Source: Archangium violaceum (GTDB taxonomy: Bacteria > Myxococcota > Myxococcia > Myxococcales > Myxococcaceae). Taken from it: a stretch of DNA of 64,000 bases. The notes under the pieces are model-generated. The model ran no database searches. It had not been told where the DNA came from and saw only the letters and a list, made by a program, of their open reading frames with translations. The translations under genes and the position numbers were made by a program. Shown piece after piece: positions 44,440-52,974 of this stretch. The DNA is taken from the NCBI RefSeq assembly GCF_016887565.1, contig NZ_CP069396.1:11700001-11764000 (forward strand). The letters run 5' to 3'. Position 1 is the stretch's first letter, and the number at the start of each line of letters is the position of its first letter.

Positions 44440-46980
44440 ATGCCCCTGCCGCCCCCTCCTGACTTCCAGCTCCTCTTCGAGCACAGCCCCGGCGCCTACC
44501 TCGTCGCCGCCCCGGACGCGGACTTCACCTTGGTGGCGGTGAGCGATGCCTACCTGCGTGCCACCTTGACGACCCGCGAGGGCATCCTCGGCCGCCCCTT
44601 GTTCGATATGTTCCCCGACAACCCGGCGGAGCCGGACGCCACGGGCGTGCACAACCTGCGCGCCTCGCTCGAGCGGGTCGTGGCCACTCGCGCGCCGGAC
44701 ACCCTGGCCGTGCAGAAGTACGACATCCGGCGTCCCGAAGCCGAAGGGGGCGGCTTCGAGGAGCGCTACTGGAGCCCTCGCAACACCCCCGTCCTCTCCT
44801 CCGAGGGCGAGGTGCTCTACCTCATCCACCGGGTAGAGGACGTGACGGACTTCGTGCACCTGTCCCGCCGCCGCGAGGAAGAGCGCGAGCGCACGGCGGC
44901 CCTCCAGAGCCGCAACCTGGAGATGGAGGTGGAGCTCCTCCACCGGGGCCAGGAGCTCCTGGCCGCCAACCAGGAGCTGCGCGAGGCGGTGCGAGCGCGC
45001 GACGAGTCCCTGACCCTGGCTTCCCAGTCCCGCGCGGAAGCCGAGCACCAGCGCGAATGGCTCCATTCGCTCTTCATGCAGGCTCCCACCGCCATCGCCA
45101 TCTTCCGGGGGCCCCAGTACGTCATCGAGCTGGCCAATCCCAAGATTTGCCGCCTCTGGGGCCGCCGGCCCGAGCAGGTGCTGGGCAAGCCCCTGTTCGG
45201 GGCCCTGCCCGAGGCCGCGGGACAGGGCTTCGAGAAGCTGCTGGATGGGGTGCTCGCCACGGGGAAGCCCTACGTGGGGACGGAGCTGCCCGTCAGGCTG
45301 GCGCGCCTGGAAGGCGGAGCCCTCGAGGACGCGTACTTCAACTTCGTCTACGAGCCCCTGCGCGACGCCCAGGGCGGGGTGGAGGGCGTCATCATCGTCG
45401 CCTCGGACGTGACGGAGTTGGTCCAGGCGCGCCGGCGGATGGAGGCGCTCGCCGCCGAGGAATTGCGCGCCACCGAGGAGCGGCTGCGCCTGGCCACCGA
45501 GGCCATGGGACTGGGGACTTGGGAGATGGACTCCACCACGGGTGCGCTGGAGTGGGACGCACGCACGCGCACCCTCTTCGGGGTGCCCGAGGAGGCCCCC
45601 GTGGACTACCCCCTCTACCTCTCGCGCGTGCACCCCGAGGAGCGCGAGCGCGTGGACCGCTGCGTCCAGGAGGCGCTGGCCCCGGGCGGCACCGGGACCT
45701 TCTCCATGGACTACCGCGTCGTCCCGAACGAGGGCGCGGCGGAGCGGTGGGTGTACACGCAGGGCCGGGTCTACCGCGATGGCTCGGGGTATCCCGTCCG
45801 CTTCCTGGGCACGGTGCTCGACATCACCGAGCGCAAGCGCACCGAGGAGGCGCTGGCACGCAACGCGGCGGAGCTGGAGGCCATCCTCCAGAGCATCCCG
45901 GACGCGCTCTTCGTGGCGGACGCCACGGGCGTCAAGCGCGCCAACACCCGGGCGCTGGAGATGCTCGGCTTCTCCAGCCTGGAGGAGCTCAACCAGGCGG
46001 TGCCCGTGCTCTCGGAGCGGCTCAACAACCGCTCCGCGACGACGGGCCAGCGGCTGACGATCCAACAGGAGGCCGCCACCCGGGCGATGGCGGGCGAGCG
46101 GGTGGTGGACGAGGTGGTGTCGCGCCACCTCCAGACGGGCCGGGATGTGGTGATGCGCCGCGCGGCGGCGCCCATCCTCCAGGACGGGCGGATTGTCGGC
46201 GTGGTGGCCGTCAACACGGACATCACCGAGCGCAAGCGCATCGAGGCGGAGCTGCGGCAGGCGGCGGAGTTCCGCGAGCGCTTTCTCGGCATCGTCTCCC
46301 ATGACTTGCGCAACCCGCTCAACGCCATCCTCCTGTCCGTCAATGCGATGATGCGCTCGGATGGCCTCGTCCAACAGCATCTGAAGGCCGTGCGCCGTAT
46401 CGCCACCAGCGCCGAGCGCATGGGGCGGATGATCGCCGACCTGCTCGACTTCACTCGCGGGCGGTTGGGCGGGGGTATTCCCATCAGCCCCCGCTCGGCC
46501 AATCTCCGCACCATCTGCCGGCAGGTGTTGGAGGAGCTGGAGATTGGCAACCCCCAGCGGGAGTTTCGGCTGAGCGCAACAGGCGAGTTCCAGGGCGAGT
46601 GGGACCCCGACCGACTCGCGCAGCTCCTCGGCAACCTCGGCAAGAACGCAGTGGACTACAGCCCTGACGGCATGCCCGTGGACTTCGTGTTGCGCGACGA
46701 GGGGGACACCGTGCGCGTTCAGGTGCACAACGAGGGCCCCCCCATTCCGGCGGACCTGCTCCCGCGCATCTTCGAGCCCTTCCGGCGGGCCACGGACGAA
46801 GGACACCCGAGGTCCGGCCTGGGCCTGGGCCTCTTCATCGTCCAGCAGATTGCCCGCTCCCACGGAGGACACGTCGAGGTGTGCTCCACCCCAGCGGAAG
46901 GCACCACGTTCACCGTGCGGCTGCCGCGCTCCGTTGGCCCGCCCCGTAGTGGGCATGACCCGTTTCAGTGGATGGGGTGA
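44440..46980 (+). CDS. Multi-PAS sensor histidine kinase
   Basis: 846 residues from ATG 44440; the frame extends to 44326 without a ribosome site or homology. Four PAS domains (about 8-145, 210-330, 355-465, 470-590), the first followed by a long Arg/Glu coiled coil (145-205). HisKA has His621 in IVSHDLRNPLNAIL; HATPase_c (about 705-830) has the N-box GNLGKNAVDYSPDG and GLGLGLF. No membrane helices; cytoplasmic. No response regulator adjoins. The kinase and the solute-binding protein share a 179-base divergent region with an A-tract at 44295-44301. Confidence 0.9.
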   Translation: MPLPPPPDFQLLFEHSPGAYLVAAPDADFTLVAVSDAYLRATLTTREGILGRPLFDMFPDNPAEPDATGVHNLRASLERVVATRAPDTLAVQKYDIRRPEAEGGGFEERYWSPRNTPVLSSEGEVLYLIHRVEDVTDFVHLSRRREEERERTAALQSRNLEMEVELLHRGQELLAANQELREAVRARDESLTLASQSRAEAEHQREWLHSLFMQAPTAIAIFRGPQYVIELANPKICRLWGRRPEQVLGKPLFGALPEAAGQGFEKLLDGVLATGKPYVGTELPVRLARLEGGALEDAYFNFVYEPLRDAQGGVEGVIIVASDVTELVQARRRMEALAAEELRATEERLRLATEAMGLGTWEMDSTTGALEWDARTRTLFGVPEEAPVDYPLYLSRVHPEERERVDRCVQEALAPGGTGTFSMDYRVVPNEGAAERWVYTQGRVYRDGSGYPVRFLGTVLDITERKRTEEALARNAAELEAILQSIPDALFVADATGVKRANTRALEMLGFSSLEELNQAVPVLSERLNNRSATTGQRLTIQQEAATRAMAGERVVDEVVSRHLQTGRDVVMRRAAAPILQDGRIVGVVAVNTDITERKRIEAELRQAAEFRERFLGIVSHDLRNPLNAILLSVNAMMRSDGLVQQHLKAVRRIATSAERMGRMIADLLDFTRGRLGGGIPISPRSANLRTICRQVLEELEIGNPQREFRLSATGEFQGEWDPDRLAQLLGNLGKNAVDYSPDGMPVDFVLRDEGDTVRVQVHNEGPPIPADLLPRIFEPFRRATDEGHPRSGLGLGLFIVQQIARSHGGHVEVCSTPAEGTTFTVRLPRSVGPPRSGHDPFQWMG

Positions 46981-46993
46981 CGACGCCGCCAGC

Positions 46994-47986
46994 CTACCTC
47001 GGGAGAACTCCCGGGTAGCACCCCGCCTGCCGCGCGCGCTCGCGCACCAGCGCCAGCACCAGCTCGCACGTGGGCATCGGCCTGCCCACGAGCTGGCCGA
47101 GCTCCACCACCGCGCCCAGCAGCGCGTCGATCTCCATCGGCCGGCCTCGCTCCAGGTCCTGCAGCATGGAGGTCTTGTGCGCGCCAACCTCCGCCGCTCC
47201 CCGGATGCGCTTGTCGATGTCCACCGGGAAGCGCACGCCCAGGGTCTCGGCGACGGCCTGCGCCTCCACCATCATCGCGCGCGCCACCGCTTGGAGGTCC
47301 GCCTGCGTCGCGAGCCGCTCCAGTGTCGCCCCCGTGAGCGCCGAGAGCGGATTGAAGGCCAGGTTGCCCCAGAGCTTCACCCAGATTTCATCGCGCAGAC
47401 GCGGCCGGATGGGCACCTTCAGGCCCGCTTGGATCAACTGCTTCGCCAGGGCCTCGATGCGCGGGCTCTTGCTCCCATCGGGCTCACCCAGCGAGATGCG
47501 GTCTCCATAGGTGTGCTCGATGACGCCGGGCTCGACCACCTCGGCCGCCGGGTAGATCACCGAGCCGATGGCTCGCGACGGATGCAACGTCGTCCAGAGC
47601 TTCCCGCCCGGGTCCACGCTCTCCACCGGCCGGTCCCGGTAGGGGCTGTCGAGTCCGTAGAAGTACCAGTAGGGCACACCGTTGATGCCCGTCACGAGCG
47701 CCGTCTCGGGGCCCAGGAGCGGGACGATCTGCTCCGCCGCCCCTGGCAGCGAGTGTGCCTTCAACGTGACGAAGACGTAGTCCTGTGGCCCCGCCTCGGC
47801 CGGGTTGTCCGTGCACGGCGGGTGGACGGTGACGCTCTCGCCTTCGCTTCGCAGGGTGACGCCCTTCTCGCGCATCGCGGCCAGGTGCGCCCCGCGCGCG
47901 ATGAAGGTGACATCAGCACCCGCCTGGACCAGCCGGACGCCGAGGAACCCGCCAATCGCTCCCGCTCCGAAGATGGCGATCCTCAT
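46994..47986 (-). CDS. Ketopantoate reductase-like enzyme (2-dehydropantoate 2-reductase family)
   Basis: 330 residues from ATG 47986, overlapping the ligase stop (ATGA). NAD(P)-binding GAGAIGG at residues 7-13 and ApbA-type fold; Lys in DEIWVKLWGNLAFNPLSALTG is the catalytic lysine of the family, and the substrate loop HKTSMLQDLERGRPMEID with downstream NALLG-type helix is typical. Real PanE makes pantoate for coenzyme A; this longer, ligase-linked version may act on another 2-oxoacid. It follows the CoA ligase in one transcript. Confidence 0.87.
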   Translation of the reverse strand: MRIAIFGAGAIGGFLGVRLVQAGADVTFIARGAHLAAMREKGVTLRSEGESVTVHPPCTDNPAEAGPQDYVFVTLKAHSLPGAAEQIVPLLGPETALVTGINGVPYWYFYGLDSPYRDRPVESVDPGGKLWTTLHPSRAIGSVIYPAAEVVEPGVIEHTYGDRISLGEPDGSKSPRIEALAKQLIQAGLKVPIRPRLRDEIWVKLWGNLAFNPLSALTGATLERLATQADLQAVARAMMVEAQAVAETLGVRFPVDIDKRIRGAAEVGAHKTSMLQDLERGRPMEIDALLGAVVELGQLVGRPMPTCELVLALVRERARQAGCYPGVLPR

Positions 47987-49512
47987 GCCGTGAGCCCCAG
48001 GCGCTCCGCCAGCCCGATGCGCTGCAGCTTGCCCGTCGCTCCCTTGGGAATCTCCGTGAGGAAGACGATCTTCCTCGGCACCTTGAAGTCCGCCAGGCGC
48101 CTGGCGGCGAAGTCCCGGAGCTCCCGCTCGGTGACGCTCGCCCCCTCGCGCAGCACCACGGCGGCAGCCACCTCCTCGCCCAGCTTCGGGTGCGGCATCG
48201 CGAAGGTGACCACCTGCTGCACCGCCGGGTGATCCATCAACACCGTGTCCACTTCCAGCGGGCTGAGCTTCTCGCCCCCCCGGTTGATGATCTCCTTGAG
48301 CCGGCCGGTGATGCGCAGGTAGCCCGCCTCGTCGAGCGTCCCCTGGTCCCCCGTGCGGAACCACCCGTGCGTGAAGGCCTTGGCGTTGGCCTCGGGGTTG
48401 TTCTCGTAGCCCGCCGTGACGTTGCGGCCCCGGATGACGATCTCCCCGAGCACGCCCGCCGGCAGCAGGTTGCCGGCCTCGTCCATGATGCCGATCTCCG
48501 GCCCCGCCGCGATGCCCACGCACCCCGTGTAGCGCAGCCTCGGCGGCAGCGGGTTCGAGGCCATCTGATGCGACGCCTCCGTCATGCCGTAGCTCTCGAT
48601 GACCGGCACCTGGAACACCCGCTCGAGCTCCTCCATCACCTGCGGCGGCAGCGACGCGGAGGACGAGCGGATGAGGCGCAGCCGCCCGGATTGGATGATG
48701 CCGCTGTTGCGCCCGGCTCGGCCGAGAATGGCCTGGTGCATGGTGGGCACCGCCGTGTACCAGCTCGGCCGGATCTCCTCGAACCAGCTGAAGAACTTGA
48801 GCGCGTTGAAGCCCGGCGTGCACACCACGGCGCCTCCCGCCGCGAGGCTCGCCAGCACCGCCGCGATGAGCCCGTGGATGTGGAAGAGCGGCATGATGTT
48901 GAGGCAGACATCCTCGTGCCCGAGCTCCAGCGTGTGGCCGATGTGATAGGCCGACGCCGTGACGTTGACGTGGCGCAGGGGGACGATCTTGGGCCGCGAG
49001 GTCGTCCCCGAGGTATGGAGCACGAGTGCCACGTCCTCGGCCCCGGCGAAGCCCGCCCGCGCTGGACTCCCCGAGAGCGGCCTTTCTGGCTTCAAGGTGA
49101 AGAGGCCCGCCGGACCTTTCGCGTCGGGCACCAGCTCGATGATGGGAATGCCTCGCGCGGCGGCGACGGCGCGTGCCGGGCTCTCCATGCCCTCCTGGAT
49201 GACGAGCGCCCGGGCGTTCAGGTCCGAGAGGTAGAACTCGAACTCCTCCGCACGGTAGGCCGGGTTGAGCGGCGCGGTGGTGGCGCCACAGGCGATGGTG
49301 ACGAAGGCCGTCGCCATCTCCGGACCGTTGGGCAATACCAGGGCGACACGGTCACCACACCCGATGCCCAGGGCGTTCAATGCCGCGACGGTGCGCCGGG
49401 CGAGGTCCCTCAGACCGCCATGCGTCAGGCCGGGCCGCCCCGGCGCTCCGATGGCGAGGTCTCCCTCGCGCCCCTGCTCGATGAGCTGCACGACCGTGTC
49501 CGCGCGATACAT
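47983..49512 (-). CDS. Acyl-CoA synthetase (AMP-binding), oxalate-CoA-ligase-like
   Basis: 509 residues. Adenylate-forming motifs: P-loop LHTSGTTSRPKIVPL (about 170-184), SYGMTEASHQM (~306), TGDQGTLDEAGYLRITGR (motif with Asp and Arg), and C-terminal Lys in PKGATGKLQR. The GMTEASHQMASNPLPP block and length match the AAE3/Pcs60-type oxalyl-CoA synthetases rather than long-chain FadD enzymes. CGGAGGTG precedes ATG 49512. Cotranscribed with the ketopantoate-reductase-like gene (four-base overlap), 103 bases downstream of the receptor gene at 49616. Substrate is inferred, not shown. Confidence 0.85.
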   Translation of the reverse strand: MYRADTVVQLIEQGREGDLAIGAPGRPGLTHGGLRDLARRTVAALNALGIGCGDRVALVLPNGPEMATAFVTIACGATTAPLNPAYRAEEFEFYLSDLNARALVIQEGMESPARAVAAARGIPIIELVPDAKGPAGLFTLKPERPLSGSPARAGFAGAEDVALVLHTSGTTSRPKIVPLRHVNVTASAYHIGHTLELGHEDVCLNIMPLFHIHGLIAAVLASLAAGGAVVCTPGFNALKFFSWFEEIRPSWYTAVPTMHQAILGRAGRNSGIIQSGRLRLIRSSSASLPPQVMEELERVFQVPVIESYGMTEASHQMASNPLPPRLRYTGCVGIAAGPEIGIMDEAGNLLPAGVLGEIVIRGRNVTAGYENNPEANAKAFTHGWFRTGDQGTLDEAGYLRITGRLKEIINRGGEKLSPLEVDTVLMDHPAVQQVVTFAMPHPKLGEEVAAAVVLREGASVTERELRDFAARRLADFKVPRKIVFLTEIPKGATGKLQRIGLAERLGLTA

Positions 49513-49563
49513 ACCGACGCACCTCCGCTCCTGCTGGAGGTCTTCCGATACGTCCTCCGGTGT

Positions 49564-49590
49564 CCCCGCGCAACCAACGGTTGTCCGGGG
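49564..49590 (-). terminator. Hairpin between the receptor gene and the ligase gene
   Basis: CCCCG-CG-CAACC-AAC-GGTTG-TC-CGGGG: two stacked five-bp stems separated by a 2x2 internal loop. On the leftward strand it lies between the stop of the receptor gene (49616) and the ligase start (49512), so it may attenuate read-through. No T-tract. Confidence 0.4.
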
Positions 49591-49615
49591 AGGAGCCAGT
49601 CGTGAGACGGCCGAC

Positions 49616-51646
49616 TCAGTAACGCGCCCGGACTCCCAACGACGGCAACGTCACGGGCGGAAGGCCGAACGGCTTGCGCACCAGTTGGCCCTTCTCGCGC
49701 CCGTAGGAGTAGCGGAACGTCTCCTTCGCCAGGGCGACGTTGAAGACATCCAGCCACGCCTCCACCGCCAACGGCCCCAGCGTGCCCGTCTTGGATACCC
49801 GGCCATCCACCCGGAAGTAGCCCGGCAGGCGCGTCACCCGGTCCCGGTCCTCCGGAATCCAGCGCGACGTGCCCTTCTCCGGATCCACTCCCTCGCGCTG
49901 CGTGTACGAGAAGAGGAGGTTCCCCGCCTCGGGCATCCCCGTGTTGTAGTGCAGCGTGGTGCCCACCGTGAGGCCCCACGGCAGCTTCACCGTGACGGCC
50001 GTGTTGAAGACGTGCGCCTGCTCGAGCGACGAGGCGAGCGGCACCTGCTCCGTGCCCACCACCTGTCCCGCGTCGTTCCGGCGCTCCACGGTCGTTCGCA
50101 GCGTGCGCCGCTGGAAGGTGTAGGAAGCGAGGAGCGACCAGCGGTCGGAGATCGCTCGCCGGGCCAGGAGCTCCACGCCGTAGCCGTACCCCTCCGCCGT
50201 GCGCGTCCGCCCGCGCTCCACCGGGTCATCCGCGAGCATGTCGAAGGACAGTACGTCCAGCTCCACCGTGCGCAGCAGCGGGAGGGCGAACACGTCCGCG
50301 CCGAAGGTGAAGCCCGCGGGGCCTCGCACGTCCGCGCCCGCCTCCACCTGGAGGGCTCTCTGCATGCCGAGGCGCAGCGCCGCCGCCTCCACGCCCGGCG
50401 CGTCGATGAGGTGGGCCGGTGGCTGGTGCATGAGTCCCGCGCCCAGCCGCAGCGCCACCGTCTCCGAGAGCATCGCCCGTGCGTGCAGCCGGGGCTCGAC
50501 GACCATCTGGCTCAGCGCGGGTGCCAGCAGGTAGCCATCCACGCGCACGCCCGGAGTGAGCTGCCACCTGTCCCGTGTCCACGTGGCCTGCGCGTACGCG
50601 CCCGCGAACGTGGCTCGGGCGAGGGATTGGAGGACGCCCGTGGTGATGGTGGGACGGGAGGGGTCCCCGGCCTCGCCAGGGCGAAAGGTGGTGGATTGGT
50701 CGATGTCCGCGAGCCGGCGCTCCACGTCCGCGCCCGTCTCCACCGCGAGCCGCTCCGACAGGGAGGCACGCCACGCCACCCTCGCTCCGAGCGTGCGCTC
50801 CGAGAGCCCCACGGTGACTCGCGATGCATCGCCTCCACCGTTGGCGCCCAGGGTGTCGTGGCCGTAGGTGACGGCGGCCTCGGCCTCGCCCGCGCCCAGT
50901 GGATGCGTGAGGCGGAGATCCACGCGGTGGAAGGCGGTGCCCAACCGGACGATCGTCCCCGTACCGCGCAGGCCCGCGTCATCCGAGCTTCCCAGGGCGA
51001 ACAGGCGCAGCGAGCCCCGGCCCACGGACTGGGTGATGCGCGCCTGGTAGTCGAAGAGGCCGAGCACCAGATCCGGGCCCGGTGAGTCTCGCAGGCCGTT
51101 GATGACCGAGGCGGCGATCCATGGGGTATAGGCGAAGCGGCCGGAGAGGGTGAGCTCGGTGCCCGTGTCGGCGATGGGTACCTGGGTGAGCACGCCGACG
51201 TTGAACAGGTCGATGGAGCCAACGGCGCGTACCGTGTCGGTGCTCGGCTCGAGGAGCCGGGCCTCCACGGTGCCACCCAGCTCTCGACCGAAGCGCGCCG
51301 GAGGGGGTCCCCGGTGGAAGTCGAAGCCGGAGACGAGCTCGGGGCTGATGGCCGAGGGGCCCACCCACAAGTGATAGAGTTGGGGCACTCGCACGCCGTC
51401 CAGGTAGATGCCCGTGGACGATGGGGCAGAACCGCGCACCACGGGCAGGCTCGCGCCCGAGACGATGTGACTCACCCCCGGCAACACCATGAGGGCGCGC
51501 AACGGCTCGCCTCCCCAGGTGCCCGCCCAATCGTGCAACTCGGAGGATTCGAAGGTGAGGGGGGCACCGCTGCTCGTGGACAGCTCCCCGGCCTGGGAGA
51601 CAGAGCCCACGAGGAGCGCTAGCAGGACTCCTGGCGTCTGACGCAC
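49616..51646 (-). CDS. TonB-dependent outer-membrane receptor (plug and barrel)
   Basis: 676 residues from GTG 51646 (a purine-rich AGAGAAG is upstream). Signal peptide about 1-19. Plug domain at about 40-150: PLRALMVLPGVSHI, SLPVVRGSAPSSTGIYLDGVRVPQLYH and SGFDFHRGPPPARFGRELGGTVEARL. The rest is an antiparallel barrel of alternating aromatic/charged strands ending RARY. No carboxypeptidase-like domain or clear TonB box. It resembles uncharacterised myxobacterial TonB-dependent receptors rather than siderophore receptors; ligand unknown. It ends 103 bases upstream of the ligase gene and could share a transcript with it. Confidence 0.85.
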   Translation of the reverse strand: MRQTPGVLLALLVGSVSQAGELSTSSGAPLTFESSELHDWAGTWGGEPLRALMVLPGVSHIVSGASLPVVRGSAPSSTGIYLDGVRVPQLYHLWVGPSAISPELVSGFDFHRGPPPARFGRELGGTVEARLLEPSTDTVRAVGSIDLFNVGVLTQVPIADTGTELTLSGRFAYTPWIAASVINGLRDSPGPDLVLGLFDYQARITQSVGRGSLRLFALGSSDDAGLRGTGTIVRLGTAFHRVDLRLTHPLGAGEAEAAVTYGHDTLGANGGGDASRVTVGLSERTLGARVAWRASLSERLAVETGADVERRLADIDQSTTFRPGEAGDPSRPTITTGVLQSLARATFAGAYAQATWTRDRWQLTPGVRVDGYLLAPALSQMVVEPRLHARAMLSETVALRLGAGLMHQPPAHLIDAPGVEAAALRLGMQRALQVEAGADVRGPAGFTFGADVFALPLLRTVELDVLSFDMLADDPVERGRTRTAEGYGYGVELLARRAISDRWSLLASYTFQRRTLRTTVERRNDAGQVVGTEQVPLASSLEQAHVFNTAVTVKLPWGLTVGTTLHYNTGMPEAGNLLFSYTQREGVDPEKGTSRWIPEDRDRVTRLPGYFRVDGRVSKTGTLGPLAVEAWLDVFNVALAKETFRYSYGREKGQLVRKPFGLPPVTLPSLGVRARY

Positions 51647-51667
51647 GGCTTCTCTTGGGTTCGACTC

Positions 51668-51703
51668 TCCCTCTCCCTTCGGGAGAGGGCGGGGGGTGAG
51701 GGT
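51668..51703 (-). repeat. REP-like element, inverted partner of 51762
   Basis: CTCCCTCTCCCTTCGGGAGAGGGCGGGGGGTGAGGG, reverse orientation, in the 166-base gap upstream of the receptor start. Head-to-head with the copy at 51762. Confidence 0.8.
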
Positions 51704-51761
51704 AGCGGAGCTCCCGAGGTTATATCTGGGAACCTCTCCAGTCTGGATCCCAGGATCCGGG

Positions 51762-51798
51762 TACCCTCACCCCGTCCCTCTCCCGGAGGGAGAGGGGT
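51762..51798 (+). repeat. REP-like element, inverted partner of 51668
   Basis: ACCCTCACCCCGTCCCTCTC followed by CCGGAGGGAGAGGGG, forward orientation, immediately beyond the 3' end of the leftward ADYC gene. Over its core it is nearly identical to the intragenic copy at 9291. Confidence 0.8.
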
Positions 51799-51812
51799 GT
51801 TGCGCGCGCGCG

Positions 51813-52844
51813 CTACGGCGTTTCGCTCTGAAGCAGCGTGCCGGTTGAGAAGGCGTCCGCCGTGCCGCACTGCGGCTTCACCGCGGCCCCAGGGCACGAC
51901 ACCGGCGCGTGCGCGCGGTTGTGGTCCGTGAAGCAGCGCGCCCCCTCCGTGTCCCACTCCGCCTCCAGCCCCCAACCCTCGGTGTCCACCTGCACGTTCA
52001 GCGCGTCGTAGATGTTCACCCACTGCCCGTTCACCGTGTGCGAAGTGCCATCGCCGCAGTAGTCCGCGCGGATGAGCCGCGTGCACGCCTGGTGGTGCGC
52101 CGCCAGGCTCACGCCCCCGACGCTCGCCCACGGCTTGTAGCCAATGTGGATGCACTTCGCGATGGCCGCGCCCTCGCACGCGAAGGTGAAGGTGTTCGGG
52201 TCTTCGTACTTCGCGCCCCCCACGCCCGGCAGCTCCTTCCGGTAGTCCCAGCGCCCCGCCACCGCGATGGCGTCCGCCGGCTGTCCGCTCGCGTCCTTGC
52301 AGATGGGGTACCAGTGGCCGTCCTTCGGCTCTCGATAGGACACCCGGTACTTCCACACGTCCTGCTCCGCGCCCGTGCCCGGGGTGATGCCGTCCACGCG
52401 CAGCTCCACCTTGCCGCCATTGCCCAGGTTGCCCGTGAACCACGCGTGCGCGAACTGCGTTCCGGACACGCTCCTCCCCAGGTACCGGCCGTGCAACACC
52501 GAGCCCTCCAGCCACACGGCGTCGAGCCGGCCTTCCTTCCACCCGTGGCCACGCCCGGGGGCCGGCTCGTTCCAGCCACCGAGCCACGCTCCCGCGTAGT
52601 TCACCGACACCAGCATCCGGGCGATGCCATTGAGCTCATCCCCGTTCAGGTCCGAGCCATTCAAGTCCGAGCCGTTCAGGTCCGAGCCATTCAGGTTGGA
52701 CCCGTTCAGGTTCGAGCCATTGCTCACGCCCAACGCCGCGCCCGTCTCACCGGCAGACTCTTCCGGAAGCACCGGCGCCTCGCCTCCACACGCCACCACT
52801 CCCACGGTCGCCACGACAACACGGCACCACCCACTCGCTCGCAT
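51813..52844 (-). CDS. ADYC-domain lipoprotein with NLNGS repeats
   Basis: 343 residues; GGAGGT precedes ATG 52844. Lipobox VACG with lipidated Cys19. Residues ~40-72 are a pentapeptide array (NGSNL x2, NGSDL x3, NGDEL), of the kind that can form a small beta-helix. The remainder is a cysteine-bearing secreted domain with the family signature LIRADYCGDGTSHTVNG, i.e. ADYC domain, found in myxobacteria. Function unknown. Downstream of the kinase-nSTAND gene in the same direction with a 130-base gap that contains an imperfect CACGG...CCGTG hairpin near 52941-52973. Confidence 0.85.
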   Translation of the reverse strand: MRASGWCRVVVATVGVVACGGEAPVLPEESAGETGAALGVSNGSNLNGSNLNGSDLNGSDLNGSDLNGDELNGIARMLVSVNYAGAWLGGWNEPAPGRGHGWKEGRLDAVWLEGSVLHGRYLGRSVSGTQFAHAWFTGNLGNGGKVELRVDGITPGTGAEQDVWKYRVSYREPKDGHWYPICKDASGQPADAIAVAGRWDYRKELPGVGGAKYEDPNTFTFACEGAAIAKCIHIGYKPWASVGGVSLAAHHQACTRLIRADYCGDGTSHTVNGQWVNIYDALNVQVDTEGWGLEAEWDTEGARCFTDHNRAHAPVSCPGAAVKPQCGTADAFSTGTLLQSETP

Positions 52845-52974
52845 GACCCTACCTCCGTCCCCAGCCCCACTTGCGAGCGACGGTGTGCAGTGGCCAGTCC
52901 CCGAGCAAGCCGCACATGTCGCACCCGGGCACTTGCACCGTTCACGGCTTCACCCCCGAGGGCGAACCGTGGTG

